Source: Acidobacteriota bacterium (GTDB lineage Bacteria; Actinomycetota; Acidimicrobiia; Acidimicrobiales; Ilumatobacteraceae). From it: a DNA stretch of 41,768 nucleotides. The stretch is from the NCBI GenBank assembly GCA_018970175.1, contig JAGWWV010000015.1, positions 1 to 41,768 of the forward strand, written 5' to 3'. Below are positions 17,681-25,718 of the stretch, piece by piece; positions within the stretch are counted from its first letter, which is position 1; each line of letters opens with the position of its first letter. The notes below the pieces were generated by a model. The model searched no databases. It saw only the letters and a list, made by a program, of their open reading frames with translations, and was not told the DNA's origin. The translations under genes and the position numbers were made by a program.

Positions 17681-18744
17681 CGTTGTGGTCCTTTGGCTGA
17701 CGAAAGTGCATGGAGAACGGTGCTGGCGGCGATGTCGTGGTCGCGGCTCGAGTGTCGATTCGTCGCGGGCACACCCAGCATCGAATAAAAGGTCGACAGC
17801 GTGGCCGACTGAAGCTCGCGGATGTTGCGCGGTGGCGGGAAATATTCGTCTTCCTCGGTCACGCGAACCTCTTCGACGCCCAGACGCGGGTTGAGTGCGG
17901 CCAGTACCTCGTTGACGAGTTCCTCGGGTGCCGAGGCGCCAGCGGTGACGCCGATCGTCCCCGACAGGTTTGCGGGAAGTTCATCGGCCCGGTTGATGCG
18001 CAGGACGGTGGCGCACCCGGACTCGATCGCGAGTCGTTCGAGAGCCCTGGTGTTCGACGAGTTCGATGAACCGATGACGATGATCGCGTTGCAGCGCGGC
18101 GCCATTGCGGTGAGTGCACTCTGACGGTTGGTTGTCGCGAAGCAGAGATCGCTGCGGCCGGGCGACCACACGTCAGGGAAGCGTTCGCGTACGCGGACCG
18201 CGACGTCCGACCAGTCGCGATGCGAGAGCGTGGTCTGGGCGAGAAGTGCAACGGGTTCGTCGAACACGGGTAGTGCATCGACATCGTCGACGGACTCGAC
18301 GCGGCTGATCGCTTGTGGGGCCACCGCCATCGTGCCCACCGCTTCTTCGTGGCCCTCGTGGCCGACGTAGACGATGCGGTAGCCCTTGTTCGCCCTCACC
18401 TTGACTTCGTGGTGCACCTTCGTGACGAGCGGGCACACCGAATCGACCACGTAACTGCCACGGCGCTTGGCTTCTTCGACGACTGCCGGTGGGGAGCCGT
18501 GCGCGGACAACATGATTGGCCGGCCCTCGGGCACCTCGGCGAGATCGTCGACGAAGACGACCCCTCGTTCCTTGAATCGGTCGACGACGATCCTGTTGTG
18601 GACGATCTCGTGGTAGCAGTACACGGGTGGTTCGAATGAGCGCACCAACCAACTCAGCGCCTTGATCGCCATCTCGACGCCTGCGCAAAAGCCACGAGGT
18701 GCCGCGAGGAGCACTTTGTCGACGTTGGTCCGGCTGGTCGTCAT
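17677..18744 (-). CDS. ispH: 4-hydroxy-3-methylbut-2-enyl diphosphate reductase
   Basis: Last step of the MEP isoprenoid pathway, forming IPP and DMAPP with a 4Fe-4S cluster. From ATG 18744 the protein has 355 residues. The three cluster cysteines are present: Cys20 in PRGFCAGVEMA, Cys104 in DSVCPLVTKVH and Cys201 in DLCFATTNRQSA; the catalytic glutamate lies in VGHEGHEEAVGT. The frame stays open far upstream, but only the stretch after ATG 18744 matches the family. A TAACGT box is present about 34 nt upstream, so a short leader without a clear ribosome binding site is expected. It neighbours DUF512 and der. Confidence 0.95.
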   Translation of the reverse strand: MTTSRTNVDKVLLAAPRGFCAGVEMAIKALSWLVRSFEPPVYCYHEIVHNRIVVDRFKERGVVFVDDLAEVPEGRPIMLSAHGSPPAVVEEAKRRGSYVVDSVCPLVTKVHHEVKVRANKGYRIVYVGHEGHEEAVGTMAVAPQAISRVESVDDVDALPVFDEPVALLAQTTLSHRDWSDVAVRVRERFPDVWSPGRSDLCFATTNRQSALTAMAPRCNAIIVIGSSNSSNTRALERLAIESGCATVLRINRADELPANLSGTIGVTAGASAPEELVNEVLAALNPRLGVEEVRVTEEDEYFPPPRNIRELQSATLSTFYSMLGVPATNRHSSRDHDIAASTVLHALSSAKGPQR

Positions 18745-18801
18745 GTGGTTCTGGGGTGGGTGTCCGACACCAATGGGAACGTTACTTCTCGGGCCCAGCG
18801 T

Positions 18802-18807
18802 TAGCCT
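18802..18807 (+). promoter_or_regulatory. TAnnnT -10 box for leaderless DUF512 protein
   Basis: TAGCCT ends 6 nt before GTG 18814; no Shine-Dalgarno. A reverse TAACGT box for ispH lies at 18779-18784. Confidence 0.5.
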
Positions 18808-18813
18808 GACCTT

Positions 18814-20226
18814 GTGAGTGATTCGGTAGACCTCAGCGCCCGAATCACCGAGGTGGTGCCCGGTTCGCCCGCCGCTGGTGCCGGTGTTCGCGCGGGCGAC
18901 GTCGTTGTCATGGTGAACGACAGGCCGATTCGCGACATCATCGAATGGCACCACCAGGTCGACGAGGCGTTCGTCACGCTGCGCGTCGATCGAGGTGGGA
19001 TGCAGGTCGACATCGAGGTCGAAAAGTCGGCGGGGGAGCCCCTCGGGGTGTCGATCGCGAGTGCCGTCTTCGACCGCGTCCAGACGTGCGACAACCACTG
19101 CTCGTTTTGCTTCATCTACCAGTTGCCGAAGGGTCTCCGCAGGAGTCTCTACCTGAAGGACGACGACTACCGACTGAGCTTCTTGTTCGGCAACTTCACG
19201 ACTCTGACTCGGTTTACCGAGATGGACCTCGAACGGGTCGTCGACCAGGCCTTGTCGCCGCTTCATGTCAGCATCCACGACACCGACCCGTGGGGTCGCG
19301 CCGAGATGCTGCGCAACGAGCGTGGCGCGATGAGTCTCCGTTGGCTTCGAGCGCTGCTCGACCACGGAACGAAGGTCCGCGGCCAGGTGGTTCTGTGTCC
19401 AGGCCTGAACGATGGCGCGGTTCTCGAGAACACCATGGCGCGCGTGCTCGACGAATATCCGGAGCTCGAGGCGGTGGCCATCGTGCCGCTCGGCCTCAGC
19501 AGGTTCAACCCCGAAGAACACTTGCGCATCCACACCGTCGACGAGGCGCGCACAACCGTCGATCTTGTCGAGACGTGGCGCGAGGTTGCACGAACCGTCG
19601 TTGGTCACCCGATGTTCTGGGCCTCCGACGAGTTGTATCTCCTGGCCGGCCGTGAGATGCCGCCCGCGGCCGACTACGGCGACTTTCCGATGTACGAAGA
19701 CGGCGTGGGGATCGTGGCGAGCTTCGTCGAAGAATTCGTTGGTCGTCGCCGGGTCGTCGCCGACGTGACGTCGGGCTTCTTCGCCTCGGTCGACGGTGCG
19801 ACTCCCGGTGGCTACCGCGCCGAGCGGGCGCCGGCGAACCCTGCCGGCGACACCGGACTGCGACCGGTACGTGTTCAGCTGTCCGATCGTCCGGTTTCGC
19901 GCGGTGCGGGGAAAATCGGCGTGCTGACCGGTGACTACGCAGCCCCGGTCATCGCCGCTCTCGTCACCGACGGCAACGTGCGCGTGATTCCGGTGCGCAA
20001 CGATTTCTTCGGGGGCAACACAGCAGTTGCCGGATTGATGGTCGGCGCCGACATCGCTCGCGAGATCGCCAATCACCCCGACGTCGACCAATTCCTCCTT
20101 CCCGACGTCTGTTTGTCCGAAGGGCGGTTCCTCGACGGCACGACGCTGGCGGATTTGCCGCCCAATGTCACCGTCGTACCAACCGATGGCGCGTCGTTGC
20201 GCCGTATCCTCGATCGTTCGCTATGA
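18814..20226 (+). CDS. DUF512 family protein with PDZ and radical-SAM-like CxxxCxxC motif
   Basis: 470 residues. A PDZ-like segment (about 8-60, VVPGSPAAGAGVRAGDVVV) precedes Cys92, Cys96 and Cys99 in CDNHCSFCF, the spacing of a radical SAM 4Fe-4S site, followed by the conserved DUF512 core (LPKGLRRSLYLKDDDYRLSF, RFNPEEHLRIHT). Members of this family sit next to der in several phyla, and the function is not established. GTG 18814 is the start. The stop overlaps the der ATG by 4 nt, so coupling with der is direct. Physical link to ribosome assembly is inference from neighbourhood only. Confidence 0.88.
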   Translation: MSDSVDLSARITEVVPGSPAAGAGVRAGDVVVMVNDRPIRDIIEWHHQVDEAFVTLRVDRGGMQVDIEVEKSAGEPLGVSIASAVFDRVQTCDNHCSFCFIYQLPKGLRRSLYLKDDDYRLSFLFGNFTTLTRFTEMDLERVVDQALSPLHVSIHDTDPWGRAEMLRNERGAMSLRWLRALLDHGTKVRGQVVLCPGLNDGAVLENTMARVLDEYPELEAVAIVPLGLSRFNPEEHLRIHTVDEARTTVDLVETWREVARTVVGHPMFWASDELYLLAGREMPPAADYGDFPMYEDGVGIVASFVEEFVGRRRVVADVTSGFFASVDGATPGGYRAERAPANPAGDTGLRPVRVQLSDRPVSRGAGKIGVLTGDYAAPVIAALVTDGNVRVIPVRNDFFGGNTAVAGLMVGADIAREIANHPDVDQFLLPDVCLSEGRFLDGTTLADLPPNVTVVPTDGASLRRILDRSL

Positions 20227-21554
20227 AACCCCACGTCGTGATCGTCGGCCGACCGAATGTCGGCAAGAGCACCCTCTTCAACCGCTTCGTCGGTGGTCAG
20301 GTTGCGATCGTCGAAGACCGTCCGGGGATCACGCGTGACCGCAAGACCCACGATGCGAACTGGCTCGGCCGCGAGTTCATGGTGACCGACACCGGCGGAT
20401 GGATGCCCGGAGGTTCCGAGCTCGACGAGAAGGTGTCGCGTCAGGTGGAACAGGCCGTCAAGTCCGCCGACTTGGTGCTGTTCGTCGTCGACGCCTCGGT
20501 CGGCGCAACCGACGACGACGAAAGAATCGCGGGCTGGCTGCGCCGCACGGGCCGGCCCGTCATGGTTGTCGCGAACAAGGCCGACAACGACCGTCGCGAA
20601 ACCGACCGGTGGAGTTTCCTGTCGCTCGGGCTCGGCGAGCCGTATCCGGTGTCGGCCCTCCACGGGCGTCGGGCAGGCGACCTGCTCGACGTCGTGGTCG
20701 ACGAATTGGGAATCGTCGCCGACGACGAGGTCGAGAGCACCCACGACGACGAAGCAGCGCCGACCATCGACGCCGACCTCGAAGGCGTGCCACGAGTCGC
20801 CATCGTCGGGCGTCCGAACGTCGGCAAGAGCACGCTCTTCAACCGGCTCTGCGGGGAAGAACGAAGCGTCGTCCACGACATGGCGGGTACGACCCGTGAT
20901 GCGATCGACACCCTCATCGAAACCGAAGACGGCCGCATCGTTCTCGTCGACACCGCCGGTATGCGTCGCCGGGCGAAGATCGACGATTCCGCCGAGTACT
21001 ACTCGCTCGTTCGCGCGCTTCGCGCCGTCGACGAGGCCGACGTGGCGCTTCTCGTGATCGACTCGACCCAGGGCGTGACGAGTCAGGACCAACGTCTCGC
21101 CGAACGCATCGATGCCGCGGGCAGTCCGCTCATCGTGATTCTCAACAAGTGGGACCTCCTCGACACCGAAGCGCGCGAAGAGATGACAACCGAGATGGCC
21201 CGCAAGCTGTACTTCATCGGGGATGCCCCCGTGTTGCGCGTGTCGGCGTTGTCGGGGATGGGTGTGCACCGACTGCTGCCGATTCTCACCGACTCGATCG
21301 AGCAATACCAGCGGCGAGTCCCCACGCGCGACGTCAACCGGGTCATCGCCGAGGCACAGCAAAAACAACCGGCCGCCGCCGGCGCAAGGGTTCTGTACGC
21401 GCTTCAGGGCGCGGCCGACCCGCCCACGTTCACATTGTTCGTCAACCGTGAACTTCCGCCGTCGTATCTCCGGTATCTCGAACGCTCGATTCGCGAGGCG
21501 TTCAAGTTCGGTTCGACGCCGATCAAACTGCGTGTCAGGCGGAGGGCCGAGTAG
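20223..21554 (+). CDS. der: GTPase Der (EngA), 50S ribosome assembly factor
   Basis: Tandem GTPase needed for large ribosomal subunit maturation. The 443 residues hold two complete G domains: GRPNVGKST at 9-17 and again near 196-204, with switch DTGG / DTAGMRR motifs, NKAD in domain 1 and NKWD in domain 2, then a C-terminal KH-like domain (about 355-443). ATG 20223 overlaps the preceding gene's stop (ATGA). Between the two G domains lies an acidic linker (ESTHDDEAAPTIDAD), a usual place for length variation. Confidence 0.96.
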   Translation: MKPHVVIVGRPNVGKSTLFNRFVGGQVAIVEDRPGITRDRKTHDANWLGREFMVTDTGGWMPGGSELDEKVSRQVEQAVKSADLVLFVVDASVGATDDDERIAGWLRRTGRPVMVVANKADNDRRETDRWSFLSLGLGEPYPVSALHGRRAGDLLDVVVDELGIVADDEVESTHDDEAAPTIDADLEGVPRVAIVGRPNVGKSTLFNRLCGEERSVVHDMAGTTRDAIDTLIETEDGRIVLVDTAGMRRRAKIDDSAEYYSLVRALRAVDEADVALLVIDSTQGVTSQDQRLAERIDAAGSPLIVILNKWDLLDTEAREEMTTEMARKLYFIGDAPVLRVSALSGMGVHRLLPILTDSIEQYQRRVPTRDVNRVIAEAQQKQPAAAGARVLYALQGAADPPTFTLFVNRELPPSYLRYLERSIREAFKFGSTPIKLRVRRRAE

Positions 21555-21556
21555 TC

Positions 21557-21811
21557 ATGCCGTGGTGCGAGCAGTGCGCAAAATATTTCGCGCCGAGTTC
21601 GATGACCGACGACGGTCGATGCCCGAAGTGCGGCAAGGTCGCCGATCTCCCGGATGCCCACGGCCGCATCACGGCAAAGAACCTCGACCTGAAGGCGTTG
21701 GCCAAGGGCGAAGAAGAGTCCGGTGACGAGAAAGCCCCGTGGCACTTCAAACTCCTTCTCACCGCGCTCGTTCTCTATCTTTCGTGGAGGGTTGTCGATC
21801 TCTTCAGGTAG
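21557..21811 (+). CDS. Small zinc-ribbon membrane protein
   Basis: 84 residues. Two CxxC pairs (Cys4/Cys7 and Cys22/Cys25) form a zinc ribbon, followed by a charged linker and one C-terminal membrane segment (about 66-82, LLLTALVLYLSW). The gene starts 2 bp after the der stop, so it is probably the last gene of that operon. Proteins like this are found in actinobacteria downstream of der; no function is known. It ends 13 bp before tRNA-Pro. Confidence 0.78.
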   Translation: MPWCEQCAKYFAPSSMTDDGRCPKCGKVADLPDAHGRITAKNLDLKALAKGEEESGDEKAPWHFKLLLTALVLYLSWRVVDLFR

Positions 21812-21824
21812 CCTCTCGGGCGTA

Positions 21825-21902
21825 CGGGCTGTGGCGCAGCTTGGTTAGCGCGCTTGTCTGGGGGACAAGAGGTCGTGGGTTCAAATCCCGCCAGCCCGAC
21901 CA
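21825..21902 (+). tRNA. tRNA-Pro (GGG anticodon)
   Basis: Complete cloverleaf. The 7-bp acceptor stem CGGGCTG/CAGCCCG closes the molecule, the D arm is GCGC...GCGC, the anticodon stem CTTGT/ACAAG holds loop CTGGGGG with anticodon GGG (reads CCC and CCU), and the T arm is GTGGG-TTCAAAT-CCCGC. The discriminator base is A and the CCA end is encoded. No duplicate of its 3' end was seen nearby, so there is no sign of a tRNA-targeted element. Confidence 0.95.
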
Positions 21903-21959
21903 AGAACTTTCCGATGTGGCTCGCCTTGGAGGTGATGCAAATGAGCGGAACCTTTCGCT

Positions 21960-21965
21960 TAGGCT
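21960..21965 (+). promoter_or_regulatory. candidate -10 box for the propeller protein gene
   Basis: TAGGCT lies about 29 nt before ATG 21995; a leader of some 23 nt with AAGG before the start would follow. Weak evidence. Confidence 0.3.
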
Positions 21966-21994
21966 CCACAGCGTTCGGTCGAAGTAAGGCATGA

Positions 21995-23587
21995 ATGGAG
22001 ATGAATCGCGTGTTTCGTTTTGATAAACGTTGGAAAGTCTCTCTGTTGGCGTTGGCCGTGGCCTTGACCGCCGTTTCGTGCGCGGAGAGCAACGCATCGC
22101 CTCGTACAAAGAACGCCGCCCTTACGGCAGGATCGGCGTGTTCAGAGCCCGGTCGAGTGACGAAAATCGGAAAAGCCGCGTCGGTGTGTGCGAGGACTCC
22201 TCGAAGGAAGATTCTTTACACGACGATGTCAGCAAGAGGGCGGGCAGTGGCCTGCGCGTCTCCGGGGAACCCGCGAAAGAAAGCAGGCGTGCTCTGGGTG
22301 TGTGGCGTGGTGAAGGAGAAGAAAACATGGTTCGCCACGGCTCCGCTTCCACGGAGTCTGCTGTCTTCGCCAGAGTTTGCCGGATCGGGAATTCTTTCGA
22401 CCGACGTCGGCACGTCGTCGAAACCGGTGATCGCCGACAATGATGTATTGGCCAACGCTTCCATTCCCGACGATGTAACCCAGACATCGACTTCCGTGGT
22501 CTCTGCGTCCACGACCCCGCCGCCAAGTACCGACCCCTCAACGACGACGACGGTTGTCTCGACTGTTCCCCAATCCACCACGTCAACGGTTACCCCAACA
22601 TCGACGATCGCTTCGAGTGTCCCACAAACCACGACGACGATCCTTCCAACGACGACAACGACCGTTTTTGCGTTGCCCGCTTCGTTCACCAATCGCACGA
22701 CGGCAGATGGGCTCGGGGCGAGATCGGTCCGCGGCGTATTCGTCTCCGGGTCCAAGGTCTACGCGGCAACCGATAGCGGGGGTCTTGGGATTTCCACCGA
22801 CGGTGGAGCGACCTTCACCAATCGCACGACCGCGGATGGTCTCGGACACAACACCGTCTTCGGCGCCTATGTGGTGGGTTCGACCGTTTATGCCGCCACG
22901 TATGGCGGTCTGAGCATCTCGACCGACGGTGGTGCGACCTTCACGAACCGCACGACTGCGGATGGCTTGGGCGCCAACATCGTGTTGGGTGTGTTCGCCG
23001 TTGGTTCGACCGTGTACGCAACGACGAATAGTGGTTTGGCAATTTCAACGGACGGCGGCGCAACCTTCACCAACCGAACCACCTCGAGTGGTCTCTTGTC
23101 GAACTATTCGACCAGCGTCTTCGTCGTCGGGACAACGGTCTACGTCGGACATGACAAAGGAATCAGCATCTCGACCGACGGAGGGTCCTCGTTCACCGCC
23201 CGAACCACGACAGATGGACTGCCTCGGGATCTTATGGGTTTCATGAATCGGGGTGCATGGGTGCGGGGCCTGTACGCCTCGGGCTCCAATGTGTACGTCG
23301 CAACGGAGAATGGCTTGAGTATCTCCACCGACGGCGGCGCAACGTTCTCGAATCGGACTACCTCCAACGGCCTGGGGGTGAACAACACGCAGGGCGTCTT
23401 TGCGTCCGGCTCCGCGTTGTTCGTCGCCACGTACGGAGGTGGGTTGGCGGTGTCCTCGGACGGCGGCGCAACGTTCACCACGCGGAGGGTCGCTGACGGG
23501 CTCGGTGCCGACATCACTTTCGGTGTGTACGCGTCGGGTTCCACGGTTTACGTCGCGACGAACGCTGGATTGAGCATCTCCAATTAA
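21995..23587 (+). CDS. Secreted or lipid-anchored protein with seven Asp-box propeller repeats
   Basis: 530 residues. A basic n-region and hydrophobic core end in AVSC29, a possible lipobox or ordinary signal peptide. Residues 45-115 hold four cysteines (49, 65, 87, 103) in a small domain, followed by a Ser/Thr/Pro-rich linker (about 161-225). Seven repeats of about 42 residues start at Phe 231, 274, 316, 358, 400, 451 and 494. Each has FTNRTT-x-x-GL, a GSTVYVAT-like strand and, in six, the Asp box STDGGATF; this predicts a seven-bladed propeller. The ligand is unknown. No close enzyme family (for example sialidase) was recognised. The L,D-transpeptidase follows with no gap. Confidence 0.8.
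   Translation: MEMNRVFRFDKRWKVSLLALAVALTAVSCAESNASPRTKNAALTAGSACSEPGRVTKIGKAASVCARTPRRKILYTTMSARGRAVACASPGNPRKKAGVLWVCGVVKEKKTWFATAPLPRSLLSSPEFAGSGILSTDVGTSSKPVIADNDVLANASIPDDVTQTSTSVVSASTTPPPSTDPSTTTTVVSTVPQSTTSTVTPTSTIASSVPQTTTTILPTTTTTVFALPASFTNRTTADGLGARSVRGVFVSGSKVYAATDSGGLGISTDGGATFTNRTTADGLGHNTVFGAYVVGSTVYAATYGGLSISTDGGATFTNRTTADGLGANIVLGVFAVGSTVYATTNSGLAISTDGGATFTNRTTSSGLLSNYSTSVFVVGTTVYVGHDKGISISTDGGSSFTARTTTDGLPRDLMGFMNRGAWVRGLYASGSNVYVATENGLSISTDGGATFSNRTTSNGLGVNNTQGVFASGSALFVATYGGGLAVSSDGGATFTTRRVADGLGADITFGVYASGSTVYVATNAGLSISN
22685..23584 (+). repeat. seven tandem coding repeats of about 126 bp
   Basis: The DNA of the propeller is a tandem array with period about 126 bp (fifth unit about 153 bp, carrying a nine-residue insertion). 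Units share blocks encoding STDGGATFTNRTT, which suggests recent duplication of some blades, most clearly units 1-3. Confidence 0.8.
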
Positions 23588-23690
23588 ATGCCGAAAGGGA
23601 AGACGGCGAATCTGTCTGGTCGGATTCGGTGGCCTGATCAGCCTTGTCTTCCCGTCCGTCGGTCGGGCGGAAACGGTCGTAAAGCAGCGC
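23583..23690 (+). other. in-frame signal-peptide-like extension of the L,D-transpeptidase without a standard start
   Basis: The transpeptidase frame stays open upstream of GTG 23691 and encodes a basic KCRKGRRR segment, a hydrophobic core ICLVGFGGLISLVF and a cleavage-like SVGRAE. No ATG, GTG or TTG begins it. ATT 23583 would be an in-frame non-canonical start. ATG 23588 lies one base out of frame; removing a single base in AAAGGG (23594-23599) would join it, giving MPKGRRR followed by the same core. Confidence 0.6.
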
Positions 23691-24254
23691 GTGGTTGTCG
23701 AGGTTGACTCGGCCCGTTCGACCGTTGCCACCCTGCGTCTCGTGGAAGTGGTTGGCGGCGTCGAAACCACCCTGGTGGGTCCGGTCGTCGCGCGAGTCGG
23801 GCGCAACGGGGTCAAACGCGACCGGCGTGAAGGTGACGGCACGACGCCGATCGGGACATTCGGGATCGACGGCGCTTTCGGATCTCCACGCACGGCTCGC
23901 AGTGCCTTGCCGTACCGACGTGTCGAGAATGGTGACTGCTGGATCTCCGACGTGGCAGACAGGTTCTACAACCGTTTGGTGACGAGAGATCGCTGCGACA
24001 CGCCAAACGAGGATCTCTCGCGCATCGCGTCGGCGGGGCCCTACGAGTACGCCCTGACCACTGACTACAACACGTCGCCAATCGTTGCGGGGAAGGGAAG
24101 TGCGATCTTCGTTCACGTTCATGCCTACGACGGTGCCAAGCGAACGAAGCCGACGAGCGGGTGTGTCAGCGTGTCACGTTCGGTGATGAAGCGGTTGTTT
24201 GCGCTTCTTGATCCGGCGAAGTCGCCGACACTTGTGGTTCGCGTCAAAGAGTGA
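23691..24254 (+). CDS. L,D-transpeptidase (YkuD-like), start uncertain
   Basis: Forms 3-3 cross-links or attaches proteins to peptidoglycan. The frame from GTG 23691 gives 187 residues and has the YkuD-type core: TTPIGTFGIDGAFG, HVHAYDG (His142 and His144) and the nucleophile Cys158 in TSGCVSVSRSVMK. As drawn it lacks a signal peptide, but an in-frame one lies just upstream (23589-23690), so the true N-terminus is probably there. The gene directly follows the propeller protein. Its stop overlaps the convergent luciferase-like gene by 11 nt. Compared with other YkuD enzymes the sequence between the H and C motifs is standard. Confidence 0.78.
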   Translation: MVVEVDSARSTVATLRLVEVVGGVETTLVGPVVARVGRNGVKRDRREGDGTTPIGTFGIDGAFGSPRTARSALPYRRVENGDCWISDVADRFYNRLVTRDRCDTPNEDLSRIASAGPYEYALTTDYNTSPIVAGKGSAIFVHVHAYDGAKRTKPTSGCVSVSRSVMKRLFALLDPAKSPTLVVRVKE

Positions 24255-25002
24255 CGAGATCGTCGCGTTCCGTGGTCATGAGCATGACGCGGGTGATGCC
24301 GAGTTCGGCGTAACTACGGAACATGGGATGGTCGGGATGGAAGAGGTCGGGGTTGTAGTGGAGCCACACGGATGCCGCCCATTCGCCCAATGATGGATCG
24401 GCATTCCCGACGATTGCCTCGAGATCGGGGTGGTTCGCGCGCACGTTGATGCCGCAGCCACGCGCAGCCGCTTTCGCTGCCAAAGTCGTGCTGTTGAGGC
24501 CGATGACCGTCGGGACCTCCGAGAGCGGTTTGGGCAGTCGGACTCCACGGTCGTGCTCGCCGCGCCAGACGGCACGGATCTTGTCGAGCGACTCGAGGAG
24601 AACCTCGTGGCGCCGTTCCATCGGCGTGGGGATGGGGATGTCGAGAGCGTCGAACTCAGCAGCGAAGTAGGTCTTGGGTGCCGCCCCTGCACCGAGGCCG
24701 AGCACGGCGCGACCGTTCGAGACGATGTCGAGGGATGCTGTCGCGCCGGCGATCACTTCCGCCCGACGCAGGGACACGTTGTTGACGAGCACACCGAGGT
24801 TCATTCGGGACGTGCGCAAGGCGAGTGCCCCGAGAAGGACGTGGGGATCGAGCATCTCCCCCGGGGAGACGTCGGGCTGCATGGTGGCGAGGTGGTCGAA
24901 GACGAAGAAGGAATCGAAACCCATGGCCTCGGCCCGTTCGGCGCAATCGAGAACCTCCGTCGCGGGGGCCAACGACTGGTTCACCAGCAGGTCGATGCGC
25001 AC
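24244..25002 (-). CDS. LLM-class oxidoreductase, probably F420-dependent
   Basis: 252 residues of the luciferase-like monooxygenase fold: RIDLLVNQSL start, AERAEAMGFDSFFVFDHLA, a central GLGAGAAPKTYFAAEFD and IGLNSTTLAAKAAARGCG. Such proteins in actinobacteria typically use F420; the substrate is unknown. The frame is open to 25242 but GTG 25002, with a TAAGAC box 7 nt before it, is the likely start, because the upstream part lies over the divergent SRAP gene. The stop overlaps the L,D-transpeptidase end. Confidence 0.82.
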   Translation of the reverse strand: MRIDLLVNQSLAPATEVLDCAERAEAMGFDSFFVFDHLATMQPDVSPGEMLDPHVLLGALALRTSRMNLGVLVNNVSLRRAEVIAGATASLDIVSNGRAVLGLGAGAAPKTYFAAEFDALDIPIPTPMERRHEVLLESLDKIRAVWRGEHDRGVRLPKPLSEVPTVIGLNSTTLAAKAAARGCGINVRANHPDLEAIVGNADPSLGEWAASVWLHYNPDLFHPDHPMFRSYAELGITRVMLMTTERDDLVTL

Positions 25003-25009
25003 GTGGGCA

Positions 25010-25015
25010 GTCTTA
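25010..25015 (-). promoter_or_regulatory. weak -10 box for the LLM oxidoreductase
   Basis: TAAGAC, differing from TAnnnT in the last base, ends 7 nt before GTG 25002. It overlaps the opposing YedK box by 2 bp. Confidence 0.35.
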
Positions 25016-25019
25016 CACT
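25014..25019 (+). promoter_or_regulatory. TAnnnT -10 box for leaderless SRAP gene
   Basis: TACACT ends 8 nt before ATG 25028; the two divergent starts are only 25 bp apart. Confidence 0.48.
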
Positions 25020-25027
25020 TGGTGTCG

Positions 25028-25711
25028 ATGTGTGGTCGGTTTGTCGCCTCGACACCCGTGTCGACGCTCGCGACGGTGTTCGATGCCGAGGTGGGCGGGG
25101 TCGACCTGCGTCCAAGTTGGAACGTTGCACCGACCACCCGCATTGCGGGGATTCGTGATGTCGAAGGCCATCGCCGCATCGACACGTTCGTGTGGGGATT
25201 GATGCCCGCTTGGCGGCGAACCTCGCCGACGCCGCTGATCAATGCCCGCGCAGAATCGGTGACGGAAAAGCCGTCGTTCCGCGGATTGGTCCCCGGGCAT
25301 CGGTGCGTCGTGCCGATGACTGGTTACTACGAATGGTTGACGACGAAGGAGGCGAAGCGGAAGATTCCGTACTTCATCTCGCGTAGCGACGGTGATCCGC
25401 TTGCGGTGGCGGGCCTGTGGGACGAGGGCGACGAAGCGAGCGGCGGTTATCCGAGAGCGTGCGTCATCACCGTTGCAGCCAATGCGCATCTCGCGGAAAT
25501 TCACGACCGTATGCCGGCGGTTCTCGCCGGTGACACTCTCGATGCCTGGCTCGAGGGCGATGTCGCCGAGGCCGTCGCCGTGTTGTCGTCACTCGGGGAC
25601 GGGATTCTCGACTCGTTCGAGGTGTCGACAAAGGTCAACTCGGTTCGCAACAACGACCCGACCAACATCGAGCCCGTCGCGGGCCAACTGCCCGACAGCC
25701 TCTTCGATTAG
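25028..25711 (+). CDS. yedK: SRAP domain protein (YedK/HMCES), abasic-site crosslinker
   Basis: Shields abasic sites in single-stranded DNA by forming a thiazolidine link through Cys2. The start ATG 25028 leaves Met-Cys-Gly-Arg-Phe, so the nucleophile becomes residue 1 after Met removal, which firmly fixes the start. Other conserved residues are Asn32 in NVAPTT, Asn72-Ala-Arg-Ala-Glu in INARAE, Glu102 in GYYEW and His159 in IHDRMP. The total is 227 residues, standard for the family. A long frame reaches back to 24674, but it covers the divergent gene. Confidence 0.95.
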   Translation: MCGRFVASTPVSTLATVFDAEVGGVDLRPSWNVAPTTRIAGIRDVEGHRRIDTFVWGLMPAWRRTSPTPLINARAESVTEKPSFRGLVPGHRCVVPMTGYYEWLTTKEAKRKIPYFISRSDGDPLAVAGLWDEGDEASGGYPRACVITVAANAHLAEIHDRMPAVLAGDTLDAWLEGDVAEAVAVLSSLGDGILDSFEVSTKVNSVRNNDPTNIEPVAGQLPDSLFD

Positions 25712-25718
25712 GCCGCCG

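Noticed and set aside
15993-17774. 593-codon reverse frame across the acyl-CoA dehydrogenase and repeats
   Set aside because: It is the antisense of well-supported genes and matches no family; the real minus-strand gene is the shorter CopD-like one.
18745-20091. 449-codon upstream extension of the ispH frame
   Set aside because: It lies antisense to the DUF512 gene and is outside the family; the family match starts at ATG 18744.
20073-21368. 431-codon reverse frame over der
   Set aside because: Antisense of a fully recognised GTPase gene; no homology to any known family visible.
21825-24254. Genomic island inserted at tRNA-Pro
   Set aside because: No duplicate of the tRNA 3' end and no integrase downstream; only two unusual genes, so accessory origin remains a possibility but not a called element.
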